From contig CANDCW010000019.1 in the NCBI GenBank assembly GCA_947383275.1, forward strand, positions 1 through 39,577: DNA of 39,577 bases, written 5' to 3'. Of this stretch, positions 17,201 to 23,290 are shown in pieces (position 1 is the stretch's first letter; every line of letters begins with the position of its first letter). The translations under genes were made by a program, and so were the position numbers. A model generated the notes under the pieces. That model ran no database searches. It was not told the DNA's origin and worked only from the letters and a program-made list of their open reading frames with translations. This stretch comes from an uncultured Bacillota bacterium. GTDB lineage: Bacteria > Bacillota > Clostridia > Oscillospirales > Oscillospiraceae.

Positions 17201-17732
17201 CCTGTCGGACTTTGCCCGGGAGGACGGCCCCAGGCAGTACCGGGATGGGCAGCGGGTATCCATCGCCGGGGTGATTGCCGCCTACCGCACCAGAACGACC
17301 CGCAACAACACGTTGATGGCTTACGTGAGCCTGGAGGATGACACAGCTTCTATGGAGCTGCTGTGCTTTTCCCGCACCCTGAACGACAGCGGCAGCTTTA
17401 TCCGGGAAAACGCCGCAATTTTGGCGGAGGGGAAAATATCCGTCCGGGATGAGAAGGAGCCCCAGCTGATGGTGGACGCCATCCGGCCCCTGTCCGGGCT
17501 GGGGGAGGGCCGGCCGGGCGGGGAGCAGACCCTATATCTGCGCCTGCCCTCCCGGGAGGACCCCAGGGTGCGGAAGGTGCGGCTGGCGCTGTCCTTTTTC
17601 CCCGGGAACAGCCAGGCGAAGCTCTACTTTGAGGACTGCAAGAAGCTGTTGGGTACCCGCTGCGAGGTGCACCCGGCTCTGATTGAGGACCTGAAGCAGC
17701 GGCTGGGCGAGGAGAACGTGGTGGTAAAATGA
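14259..17732 (+). CDS. dnaE: DNA polymerase III subunit alpha (DnaE)
   Basis: C-family replicative polymerase; in Firmicutes with PolC it extends RNA primers, mainly on the lagging strand. The 1157-residue protein is full length. It has an N-terminal PHP domain (FVHLHLHTEFSLLDGA, AITDHG), palm motifs GPGRGSAAGSMVAY (about 357) and PDIDIDFCPRRR (about 396) with paired catalytic aspartates, a third acidic site in LKMDFLGLRN (about 549), a tandem helix-hairpin-helix region (around 830-880) and an OB fold (VSIAGVIAAYRTRTTRNN, about 1000-1075). There is no proofreading exonuclease domain, as expected beside polC at 28 kb. AAGGAGG lies 8-9 nt before the ATG. The ATG of the following mgtC gene overlaps its stop (ATGA). 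Confidence 0.97.
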   Translation: MSFVHLHLHTEFSLLDGACRIKQLVERVKGMGQEAVAITDHGCMYGVIDFYRACKAAGIKPIIGCEVYVAPRGRTRFQKVHEFDSNYSHLILLCRNEEGYRNLSYMVSKAYLEGFYIRPRIDLDLLREHAGGLIACSACVSGEIPKLLLAGEYDRAREVALEMRALFGEDGYYLEMQDHGLAAQKKVNPEIVRLSQETGIPLIATNDAHYLRREDAETQDILMCIQMGKTLDDPGRMRFETRELFVKSEAEMASLFPDHSEAIENTAKVARLCNLEFEFGKYHLPLFRLPEGRTDGDAYFEELCLGGFARRYPDQPPGHLKQLRYEMDMIRKMGFVDYFLIVSDFIGYAKGQGIPVGPGRGSAAGSMVAYCLNITNVDPMEYGLYFERFLNPERVSMPDIDIDFCPRRRQEVIDYVKGKYGEDHVAQIVTFGTMAARGSVRDVGRVLGMPYGEVDAIAKLIPSGPGNLHVTLKESLTLSKQLKDAYDGSPATKKLIDTAMAIEGMPRNTSTHAAGVVITRRPVVDYVPLAANDGQPVTQYVMTTLEELGLLKMDFLGLRNLTVLDDAARMVRTREPGFTIDSIPENDPATMAMLSEGKTSGVFQVESAGMTGVCVGLKPKSIEDICAVIALYRPGPMDSIPKFLACAQDPAKVTYKDPSLIPILSGTYGCIVYQEQVIRIFQDLAGYSLGQADMVRRAMSKKKVKEIEKEREAFLHGDPKRKIPGCVANGVPEAAAQAIYDEMYDFAEYAFNKSHSLVYAIVCYQTAWFKCHHPKEYMAALLTSVLDSTEKVAEYIAECRDMGIKLLPPDVNQSGADFTVVGEGIRFGLVALKGVGRAFITGLLAEREKNGPFADFMDFCDRLFDQDMNRRVVESLIKSGAFDAMGCRRSQLMQVYGQVLDGIAAARKRNVEGQLDLFGLGGDETETAPLPALVLPDLPEYTPQELMNMERETTGLYLSGHPMDQYRELVRQHGAVAISSILSDFAREDGPRQYRDGQRVSIAGVIAAYRTRTTRNNTLMAYVSLEDDTASMELLCFSRTLNDSGSFIRENAAILAEGKISVRDEKEPQLMVDAIRPLSGLGEGRPGGEQTLYLRLPSREDPRVRKVRLALSFFPGNSQAKLYFEDCKKLLGTRCEVHPALIEDLKQRLGEENVVVK

Positions 17733-18442
17733 TAGACTACCTGCGCCAATTTAATCTGGCCTCCGTCCTCCTGCGGCTGACGCTGGCGGTGGTGTGCGGT
17801 GGGCTGATTGGGGTCAACCGGGAGCACAAGCGGCGTCCGGCGGGCTTCCGCACCTACATGATGGTGTGCATGGGGGCGGCGCTGTCCATGATCCTGGGCC
17901 AGTATGAGGATGCCATGCTCCACACCCTGCTCGCCGGCTCCCTGGAGGCGGTGGGCAAGCCCAGCGACGTGACCCGCTTTGGGGCCCAGGTGATCAACGG
18001 CATTGGCTTTTTGGGCACCGGCACCATCCTCATTACCGAGCAGCGGGAGGTGAAGGGACTGACCACCGCCGCCGGGCTGTGGGCCACGGCCTGCATGGGG
18101 CTGGCCATTGGGGCGGGCTTTTATGAGGGGGTGGCCCTCAGCTTTGCGTGCATCTTTTTAAGCATCAAAGTTCTGCCTTACATGGAGCTTTTTTTGCTGT
18201 CCCGGTCCCGGAATATGAACCTCTATGTGGAGCTGGCCTCCCTGGAGCGGCTGCGGGACTTTATCGCCCTGATGAAGGCCATAGACATTCAGATCTTCGA
18301 CGTGGAGTTGGACCGGAAACGGGCCGCTGGAGGGGGTGTGGGGGTGGTATTTTACCTCCATCTGCCCAAAAACCAGTCCCACACCAAGCTGCTGACCGAC
18401 CTGTCCTACAGCCCGGATGTGCGGGCCATCGATGAAATTTGA
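17729..18442 (+). CDS. MgtC/SapB family membrane protein (first of two)
   Basis: Integral membrane protein of the MgtC/SapB family, linked in pathogens to magnesium starvation, acid stress and control of ATP synthase, but without a settled function in commensal Firmicutes. The 237-residue product has about five N-terminal membrane helices with the signature GGLIGVNREHKRRPAGFRTY, QVINGIGFLGTGTI and GLTTAAGLWATACMGLAIG. A soluble C-terminal domain of about 80 residues is ACT-like in MgtC relatives. Its ATG overlaps the dnaE stop codon, so it is translationally coupled. A paralogue follows after 12 nt. Confidence 0.93.
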   Translation: MIDYLRQFNLASVLLRLTLAVVCGGLIGVNREHKRRPAGFRTYMMVCMGAALSMILGQYEDAMLHTLLAGSLEAVGKPSDVTRFGAQVINGIGFLGTGTILITEQREVKGLTTAAGLWATACMGLAIGAGFYEGVALSFACIFLSIKVLPYMELFLLSRSRNMNLYVELASLERLRDFIALMKAIDIQIFDVELDRKRAAGGGVGVVFYLHLPKNQSHTKLLTDLSYSPDVRAIDEI

Positions 18443-18454
18443 GGAGGTAGGGAT

Positions 18455-19144
18455 ATGCTGCGCTGTCTGGACTTTCTGCGGGGGATGGATCTGCTCAGCG
18501 TTACGGTGCGGGTGCTGCTGGCGCTGATTTGCGGGGGTGTGATCGGCATTGAGCGCTCCGGGAAACGCCGCCCCGCCGGGTTCCGCACCCACATCCTCAT
18601 CTGCCTGGGAGCCGCCATGACCACCGCTACCAGCCAGTACGTCTATGTGGTGCTGGGGCTGTACAGCGATGTGGCCCGGCTGGGGGCCCAGGTCATCGCG
18701 GGCATCAGCTTTATCGGCGCGGGGGCCATTATCATGACCAAGTGGCGGCGGGTCCGGGGGCTGACCACCGCAGCGGGACTGTGGGTGGCGGCTATTGTGG
18801 GCCTGTGCTGCGGGGCGGGGTTTTACGAGGGCGCGGTGTACGGCACCGCCCTGGTGCTGCTGGCCGAGGTGTTTTTCTCCAAGCTGGAGTACCGTCTGCT
18901 CCGGGACAACCGGGAGGTTACGGTATACGCCGAGTACGCCCAGCCCTCCTGCTTGGAGGAGATGGTTTCCCGGTGCCATATGCTGGGCATTAAAATTGTG
19001 GACGTGGAGATTACCCGGAAGGGGGACGGCAGCGGCAGCTCCTGCGCCGTGCTGGCCCTCCTCTCCCGCCAGGGGGCGGGGAAGGAGGAGATTCTCCAGA
19101 CCCTGGGCGGGGTGGAGGGTGTGCTCACCGTGGTGGAGACGTAA
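18455..19144 (+). CDS. MgtC/SapB family membrane protein (second of two)
   Basis: A paralogue of the preceding gene at 229 residues, with the same ordered motifs: GGVIGIERSGKRRPAGFRTH, QVIAGISFIGAGAI and GLTTAAGLWVAAIVGLCCG, then a soluble C-terminal domain. By eye the membrane halves are much more alike than the C-terminal domains, suggesting duplication followed by divergence of the sensory part. GGAGG lies upstream of the ATG. It is the last gene of the murB-to-mgtC run; no clear terminator follows before the yjdF promoter. Confidence 0.93.
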   Translation: MLRCLDFLRGMDLLSVTVRVLLALICGGVIGIERSGKRRPAGFRTHILICLGAAMTTATSQYVYVVLGLYSDVARLGAQVIAGISFIGAGAIIMTKWRRVRGLTTAAGLWVAAIVGLCCGAGFYEGAVYGTALVLLAEVFFSKLEYRLLRDNREVTVYAEYAQPSCLEEMVSRCHMLGIKIVDVEITRKGDGSGSSCAVLALLSRQGAGKEEILQTLGGVEGVLTVVET

Positions 19145-19147
19145 ACG

Positions 19148-19177
19148 TTGACACCTGCCTTCCTGATCTGCTACAAT
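19148..19177 (+). promoter_or_regulatory. Promoter for the yjdF riboswitch-gene unit
   Basis: Perfect TTGACA (19148-19153), 18-nt spacer, TACAAT (19172-19177), starting 4 nt after the second mgtC stop. Confidence 0.75.
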
Positions 19178-19183
19178 ACCTCC

Positions 19184-19298
19184 GCAGAGATAAAAACACA
19201 GGGCGGTTGGTAGTCCGCCCGCGGGCCGCGCTCCCGTCAGTAGCCTTCCCTCCCGGGTCGTCCCTTCTCTGACGCGTAAATCAGGGAGGAAATTGAAT
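19184..19298 (+). ncRNA. yjdF riboswitch (azaaromatic-responsive RNA) with RBS-masking hairpin
   Basis: The leader between the promoter and yjdF has the look of the yjdF RNA motif, which binds diverse azaaromatic compounds: an A-rich entry (GAUAAAAACACA), the stem GGGCGG (19201-19206)/CCGCCC (19215-19220) enclosing a GGUAGU loop, then GCGGGCCGCGCUCCCGU-CAGUAGC. It lies directly upstream of a yjdF-family gene, the known context. The 3' part can form TCTCTGA (19266-19272)/TCAGGGA (19281-19287) over an 8-nt loop. That covers part of the AGGGAGGA ribosome binding site (19283-19290), consistent with control of translation. Motif recognition is from memory of the consensus; a covariance search would settle it. 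Confidence 0.82.
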
Positions 19299-19718
19299 AT
19301 GGACCGAAATGTTAGCAGCTTTACCGTGCTGTTCCAGCCGCCCTTTTGGGTGGGAATCGCAGAGCGGTGGGATGAGGAGGGCTATTCGGCGGCCAGGGTA
19401 GTCTTTGGCCCCGAACCCACCGATGCACAGCTCTACCAGTGGCTGGAGCGGGAGTGGCACAAGCTGGATTTCAGTCCGGCGGCGGAGGGAGAGCGTCCCG
19501 TGACCGGGCGCAAAAACCCCAAGCGGGCCCGGCGGGAGGCCGGAGAGGCTACCCGGAATAGGGGCGCCGGCACCCGGGCCCAGGAGGCCCTCAGCCGCCA
19601 GCGGGAGCAGGAGGGATTGGCCCGGAAACGGGAGGCAAAAAGCCGCAGGGAACATCAGCGGCAGGAAAAATACCTTTTGCGCCAACAGAAAAAGCGCGAA
19701 AAAAAGCGGGGCAGGTAA
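19299..19718 (+). CDS. yjdF: YjdF family protein (DUF2992)
   Basis: Small protein of unknown biochemical function controlled in many Firmicutes by an azaaromatic-sensing riboswitch, and thought to help against toxic heteroaromatic compounds. The 139-residue product has an N-terminal family domain (VLFQPPFWVGIAERWDE, ARVVFGPEPTDAQLYQWL). A highly basic, Arg/Lys/Gln-rich tail follows from about residue 65 to the end, predicted as a long helix and possibly nucleic-acid binding. The ATG at 19299 has GGGAGGA 8 nt before it, inside the riboswitch expression platform. Its stop codon lies within a bidirectional terminator shared with the convergent ribU. Confidence 0.9.
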   Translation: MDRNVSSFTVLFQPPFWVGIAERWDEEGYSAARVVFGPEPTDAQLYQWLEREWHKLDFSPAAEGERPVTGRKNPKRARREAGEATRNRGAGTRAQEALSRQREQEGLARKREAKSRREHQRQEKYLLRQQKKREKKRGR

Positions 19719-19740
19719 AAATACCTGTCCCGCTTTGGTT
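19699..19740. terminator. Bidirectional terminator between yjdF and ribU
   Basis: AAAGCGGGGCAGGTA (19704-19718) pairs with TACCTGTCCCGCTTT (19722-19736) across a short loop, with one G-U. On the minus strand the stem is followed by TTTTTTT, making it a strong terminator for ribU. On the plus strand it overlaps the yjdF stop and has a weaker T tract. Confidence 0.85.
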
Positions 19741-19761
19741 AAAGCGGAGGAGTTGTAATCC

Positions 19762-20466
19762 TTAAATTACCCCGGCCAGTACCAGGGCAAAGGTGACAAA
19801 GGTGGCCAGCAGAGCCAGAGAAAACAACAGGAAGCCCAGGCTGAACTTTTTGCCATCAGCGCTCTGGGAGGGGGGGACCAGCCCGGAAGCCCGCAGAGCG
19901 GTGACCACGGGCTTGTATAGCAGCAGGGTAGCGGCCATATTCATGCCGCCCTTGGCCAGGTTGAAGGGGAAAAACAGGGTGGGAAGCATAGCGGCTACTT
20001 GGGCGCGGGTGACCAGTTCGCCGCCGGCGCCGGTCATGTACAGCGGGGTGATGAAGTAGTTCCACAGCAGCATTACCGCCACCATGACAACCAGGCCCAG
20101 GCCGAGACCAATGACAGCCCCCTGCTTGGTGCGCTTTTTCTGGTAGAACCAGGAGGCTGTGCAGCAGAAGGATGCGGTTCCCAAGGCGTTCATCAGAAAG
20201 CCCCAGGGCCCGGTGTGGCTGAAGGTAAGCATTTCAATGAAAGAGGACAGGATGGCGATGATGGCGGCAGCAAAAGGGCCGAAAGTAAAGCCGCCAATGC
20301 AGACAACTACGTGCTTGAAGTCGAAGTCCAGGAACATAACGGGAGGCATCAGCTTGGACATCCAGGCAATAATTACCGACACGCCGGTGAGCATGGCGAG
20401 GCTGGTGATGGTTTTGGTGTCCATTTTGGAACGGGTCGGGACTGCGGACATGGTGGGTGCGGACAT
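19762..20466 (-). CDS. ribU: ECF transporter S component, riboflavin-type (RibU)
   Basis: Substrate-binding membrane subunit of an energy-coupling factor vitamin importer; the shared EcfA/A'/T module is not in this window. The 234-residue protein has about six hydrophobic helices (ITSLAMLTGVSVIIAWMSKL, FKHVVVCIGGFTFGPFAAAI, and so on) with the S-component feature of a conserved glycine-rich second helix. Riboflavin is assigned because the gene sits behind an FMN riboswitch, and the FDFKHVVVCIGGFTFGP region resembles RibU. The ATG at 20466 has AAGGAG 8 nt upstream; a GTG at 20475 abuts that site and is rejected. It is convergent with yjdF. Confidence 0.92.
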   Translation of the reverse strand: MSAPTMSAVPTRSKMDTKTITSLAMLTGVSVIIAWMSKLMPPVMFLDFDFKHVVVCIGGFTFGPFAAAIIAILSSFIEMLTFSHTGPWGFLMNALGTASFCCTASWFYQKKRTKQGAVIGLGLGLVVMVAVMLLWNYFITPLYMTGAGGELVTRAQVAAMLPTLFFPFNLAKGGMNMAATLLLYKPVVTALRASGLVPPSQSADGKKFSLGFLLFSLALLATFVTFALVLAGVI

Positions 20467-20472
20467 AAAAAA

Positions 20473-20540
20473 CACTCCTTTTTTGTATTTGACCGCTGGA
20501 AGATCGCTGTCTTCCAGGTGTCAAAACAAACAAGGAGGTG
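20473..20540 (-). promoter_or_regulatory. Long hairpin sequestering the ribU ribosome binding site
   Basis: On the minus strand the segment 20540-20527 (containing CACCTCCTT) pairs with 20485-20473 (containing AAGGAGTG, the Shine-Dalgarno of ribU). The pairing continues inward as TTTGAC/GTCAAA (20525-20520 with 20493-20488) and CTGGAAGA/TCTTCCAG (20517-20510 with 20503-20496) around a 6-nt loop. Only a bulged base at each side, one mismatch and a 2x2 internal loop interrupt it. No T tract follows, so it should act by blocking translation, as the output of the FMN riboswitch. Confidence 0.75.
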
Positions 20541-20582
20541 CGCTTGAACGCGCCAAAACGGCGCGTGTTGTTTAACACACAT

Positions 20583-20756
20583 CTTCTTCCATCCGGACTG
20601 GGAAAACTCTGGCGCGCTCCAGCGCCTGCGGCGCTGTGCAAGCCGGAATTTTCTTCACCGTTGGTCCCGGAGTTTCACCGGGTCAGCGGACGCGTTTTAA
20701 GCGTCCGGTCGCGGACTTTACCGCCAGTGGGGAGTTTCACCCCGCCCTGAAGACAT
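20583..20756 (-). ncRNA. FMN riboswitch (RFN element)
   Basis: Binds flavin mononucleotide and turns down riboflavin genes. On the minus strand the conserved blocks appear in order: CUUCAGGGCGGGGUGAAACUC, CACUGGCGGUAAAGUCCGCGA, a variable stem of GGACGC/GCGUCC, CCGGUGAAACUCCGG, ACCAACGGUGAAG, a second variable arm GCGCCGCAGGCGC, and AGUCCGGAUGGAAGAAGAUG. It lies between its own promoter and ribU. Between the aptamer and the ribosome binding site are a small stem ACGCGCC/GGCGCGT (20566-20548) and the long hairpin annotated separately. Confidence 0.97.
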
Positions 20757-20777
20757 CGTATCCAGTTGTCTGCAAGC

Positions 20778-20806
20778 ATTATACGACAGACGGCGGGAAA
20801 ATGCAA
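20778..20806 (-). promoter_or_regulatory. Sigma-A promoter for the FMN riboswitch and ribU
   Basis: TTGCAT (20806-20801), 17-nt spacer, perfect TATAAT (20783-20778) on the minus strand. Transcription starts about 15-20 nt before the aptamer. Confidence 0.85.
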
Positions 20807-20828
20807 CCCCCAAATTTCAGAGGGTGGG

Positions 20829-20846
20829 CAATTTGTGGACAAATTG
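20829..20846. promoter_or_regulatory. Perfect palindrome upstream of pyrH, possible operator
   Basis: CAATTTGT-GG-ACAAATTG has 8-bp perfect arms. It lies 23 bp beyond the -35 box of the ribU promoter and 80 bp before pyrH. The pyrH promoter itself is unclear: the AT-rich stretch 20881-20895 (TATATT, TAAAAT) has no matching -35 box. Confidence 0.45.
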
Positions 20847-20925
20847 AAAAACTTTGCCGTACCCTCTATGCAAACGGTAAAAAATATATTAAAATAGGAT
20901 TAAGAAAAAAGTAGGAGGGGTTTGA

Positions 20926-21639
20926 ATGGATCAGCCCAAATTTAAACGCGTGCTGCTGAAGATCAGCGGCGAGGCCCTGGCTGGGGAGGCGTCCCGTGGC
21001 CTGGACTTCCAGGTGATCGGCCAGGTGTGCGATGTGGTCAAGCGCTGCGTGGAGCTGGGGGTACAGGTAGGCGTTGTAGTAGGCGGCGGAAACTTCTGGC
21101 GCGGCGTGAAGGACGGCGGCGACGCTATGGAGCGGGTCCGGGCCGACCACATGGGTATGCTGGCCACTGCCATCAACGCTCTGGCTGTGGCCGACGTACT
21201 GGAGCAAAAAGGGGCGGAGGTCCGGGTGCAGACTGCCATCGCCATGCAGGCTGTGGCCGAGCCCTACATCCGCTCCAAGGCCATCCGACACCTGGAGAAG
21301 GGCCGGGTGGTGATTTTCGGCTGCGGCACCGGCAACCCCTTCTTCTCCACCGACACCGCCGCCGTTCTGCGGGCTGCGGAGATTGACGCGGACGTGATCC
21401 TCCTGGCCAAGAATATCGACGGCGTCTATTCCGCCGACCCCAAGCTGGACCCCACCGCCAAGAAATATGACGCCATCTCTTACGACGATGTGCTCGCCCA
21501 GCACCTGAAGGTGATGGATTCCACCGCCACCTCCCTGTCCATGGACAATAAAATTCCGGTTCTCCTCTTTGCCCTGAAGGACCCGGAGAACATCTACCGG
21601 GCAGTGATGGGGGAGGCCATCGGGACCATTGTGGGATAA
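20926..21639 (+). CDS. pyrH: Uridylate kinase
   Basis: Phosphorylates UMP to UDP with ATP, the bacterial amino-acid-kinase-family enzyme of pyrimidine synthesis. The 237-residue protein has the expected KRVLLKISGEALAG start (phosphate loop), VVVGGGNFWRG, the DHMGMLATAINALA segment, GRVVIFGCGTGNPFFSTDTAA and VLLAKNIDGVYSADP. GTAGGAGG lies about 8 nt before the ATG. It opens the conserved pyrH-frr-uppS-cdsA-dxr-rseP-ispG order, though a small broken ORF lies between it and frr. A weak GC stem (21653-21672) after the stop lacks a T tract. Confidence 0.97.
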   Translation: MDQPKFKRVLLKISGEALAGEASRGLDFQVIGQVCDVVKRCVELGVQVGVVVGGGNFWRGVKDGGDAMERVRADHMGMLATAINALAVADVLEQKGAEVRVQTAIAMQAVAEPYIRSKAIRHLEKGRVVIFGCGTGNPFFSTDTAAVLRAAEIDADVILLAKNIDGVYSADPKLDPTAKKYDAISYDDVLAQHLKVMDSTATSLSMDNKIPVLLFALKDPENIYRAVMGEAIGTIVG

Positions 21640-21715
21640 TATCTGCTCTATAGGGGGCCAAAGGAGGCCCTTGTATAACGAATTGTATGATTGCTGTGGA
21701 AAGGAGGCGTCAATT

Positions 21716-21862
21716 ATGCCAGGCGAAGGGGAAATTGCTATCATCTAAAAAGCCGCTATGTATGATCTCATTGAAATTCTGGAGACAGGGCCTGAAAAGA
21801 GCTATACAGCGGAGGATATGAAGAAAACTATCCGCGCATATATCTCCGGAAAAGAAAAATAG
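21716..21862 (+). pseudogene. Small 48-codon ORF interrupted by one in-frame TAA
   Basis: AAAGGAGG lies 8 nt before ATG 21716. The frame reads MPGEGEIAII, then TAA at 21746-21748, then continues without another stop as KAAMYDLIEILETGPEKSYT and on to TAG 21860-21862. One codon change (for example CAA or GAA to TAA) would explain the break, which would otherwise leave a 48-residue acidic, helical product. The downstream part has its own ATG at 21758 and could give a 34-residue peptide, but without a ribosome binding site. The stretch is much more AT-rich than pyrH and frr. I do not know the family; the MYDLIEILE...SYTAEDMKKTIRAYI pattern looks like a real short helical protein. Alternatives are read-through or a sequencing error. 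Confidence 0.6.
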
Positions 21863-21907
21863 CCGGTTTTCGGTCCTATATTTGAACGAAGAAAGGAAGA
21901 AATAACC

Positions 21908-22462
21908 ATGAGCCCTGAGATTGCAAGCTATGACGAGAAAATGCAGAAGACCATTGAGGTAGTCAAGAGCAATTTTGCCTCCGTCCGGGCGGGCCGGGCC
22001 AACGCCGGCGTGTTGGACCGCATCACGGTAGAATATTACGGCGCCCCCACCCCCATGAATCAGGTGGCCAACATTGGCTCCCCCGATCCCCGGACCCTGA
22101 CCATCCAGCCCTACGACATGTCTCTGCTGAAGGCCATCGAAAAGGCCATCCAGACCTCCGACCTGGGCATCAACCCCCAGAACGACGGCCGGGTGATCCG
22201 CCTGGCTTTCCCCCAGCTCACCGAGGAGCGCCGCAAGGAGCTGACCAAGCAGGTACGCAAGTACGGCGAGGAGGGCAAGGTGGCTCTGCGCAACATCCGC
22301 CGGGACGCCATGGACGACATCAAGAAGAAGACCAAGAAGGCCGAGCTCACCGAGGACGACCAGAAGAAGCTGGAAAAGGAGCTCCAGGACATGACCGACA
22401 AGCGCTGCAAGGACATCGACGACCTGACCGCCAAGAAGGAAAAGGAACTGATGGCGGTCTGA
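21908..22462 (+). CDS. frr: Ribosome recycling factor
   Basis: With EF-G it splits the post-termination ribosome. The 184-residue protein has the family pattern: VRAGRANAGVLDRITVEYYG near the N-terminus, QPYDMSLLKAIEKAI, and the long helical bundle NPQNDGRVIRLAFPQLTEER through the lysine-rich C-terminal helix. AAAGGAAG precedes the ATG. It ends 19 nt before a GC-rich stem and 80 nt before uppS. Confidence 0.98.
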   Translation: MSPEIASYDEKMQKTIEVVKSNFASVRAGRANAGVLDRITVEYYGAPTPMNQVANIGSPDPRTLTIQPYDMSLLKAIEKAIQTSDLGINPQNDGRVIRLAFPQLTEERRKELTKQVRKYGEEGKVALRNIRRDAMDDIKKKTKKAELTEDDQKKLEKELQDMTDKRCKDIDDLTAKKEKELMAV

Positions 22463-22481
22463 AGACCTGAATAAAAACCGG

Positions 22482-22508
22482 GGCCCCCTTGGGAAAGGGG
22501 GCCTTTGG
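22482..22508 (+). terminator. Hairpin between frr and uppS (weak terminator or attenuator)
   Basis: GGCCCCCTT-GGGA-AAGGGGGCC is a perfect 9-bp stem followed only by TTTGG. It may reduce rather than stop transcription into uppS, or stabilise the pyrH-frr message. Confidence 0.5.
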
Positions 22509-22542
22509 CTGAATGATAAACCGTGTAAAGGAGCGACCGCCT

Positions 22543-23289
22543 ATGGCCCTCTTTGCGAAAAAAAACGCAGCACAGGTTGAGGTGGATTTTTCCCGCCTGC
22601 CCCGGCATATCGCCATCATTATGGACGGCAACGGCCGTTGGGCCAAGAAGCGCGGCCTGCCCCGGACTGCGGGCCACGCCGCCGGGGCGGAGACCTTCCG
22701 CACCATTGCCACCTACTGTAAGGACATCGGCCTGGAGTACCTCACCGTCTACGCCTTCTCTTCAGAGAACTGGAAGCGGCCGGAGGAGGAAGTCTCCGCC
22801 ATTATGGGGCTGCTGAAAAAGTACTTGCTGGAGGCCATCGCCCAGATGGAGCGGGACCGGGTGAAGATGGAATTTTTCGGAGATCTGTCCCCTCTGGTCC
22901 CGGAGCTGCGGGCGCTGTGTGAGAGGACCCGGGAGATTTCCCGGCACTACGAGGGCTGCCAGGTGAATGTCTGCCTCAACTACGGTGGCCAGGACGAGCT
23001 GGTTCAAGCGGCCCGGGCCTTTGCCCGGGATTGCGTGGAAGGAAAAGCCGACCCCAACCACCTGACCCGGGAGCGGTTTAGCGGATACCTCTACTCCCGG
23101 GGGGTGCCCGACCCGGACCTGATTATCCGCACCAGCGGGGAGCTGCGGCTGTCCAACTTTTTGCTGTGGCAGGCGGCTTACTCGGAGTTCTACATCACGG
23201 ACGTGCTGTGGCCCGACTTTTCCAAGGAGGAGCTTCACCGGGCCATTGCCGCCTATCAGAACCGGAACCGCCGGTTTGGGGGTGTATGA
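22543..23289 (+). CDS. uppS: Undecaprenyl diphosphate synthase (isoprenyl transferase)
   Basis: Condenses isopentenyl diphosphate units onto farnesyl diphosphate to make the C55 lipid carrier for peptidoglycan and teichoic acids. The 248-residue cis-prenyltransferase has HIAIIMDGNGRWAKKRGLPR (catalytic Asp and the diphosphate-binding Asn/Arg), GHAAGAE, LTVYAFSSENWKRP, NYGGQDE and the C-terminal DLIIRTSGELRLSNFLLWQ. The start is the ATG at 22543, with AAAGGAG 9 nt upstream. Its end overlaps or abuts the cdsA start. Confidence 0.97.
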   Translation: MALFAKKNAAQVEVDFSRLPRHIAIIMDGNGRWAKKRGLPRTAGHAAGAETFRTIATYCKDIGLEYLTVYAFSSENWKRPEEEVSAIMGLLKKYLLEAIAQMERDRVKMEFFGDLSPLVPELRALCERTREISRHYEGCQVNVCLNYGGQDELVQAARAFARDCVEGKADPNHLTRERFSGYLYSRGVPDPDLIIRTSGELRLSNFLLWQAAYSEFYITDVLWPDFSKEELHRAIAAYQNRNRRFGGV

Positions 23290-23290
23290 T

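Noticed and set aside
20836..20844. DnaA-box-like TGTGGACAA as part of a replication origin
   Set aside because: A single imperfect site within a palindrome, with no cluster, no AT-rich unwinding region and no dnaA or dnaN nearby.
21653..21674. GC-rich hairpin after pyrH as a terminator
   Set aside because: The stem needs G-U pairs and no T tract follows; pyrH and frr are expected to be co-transcribed.
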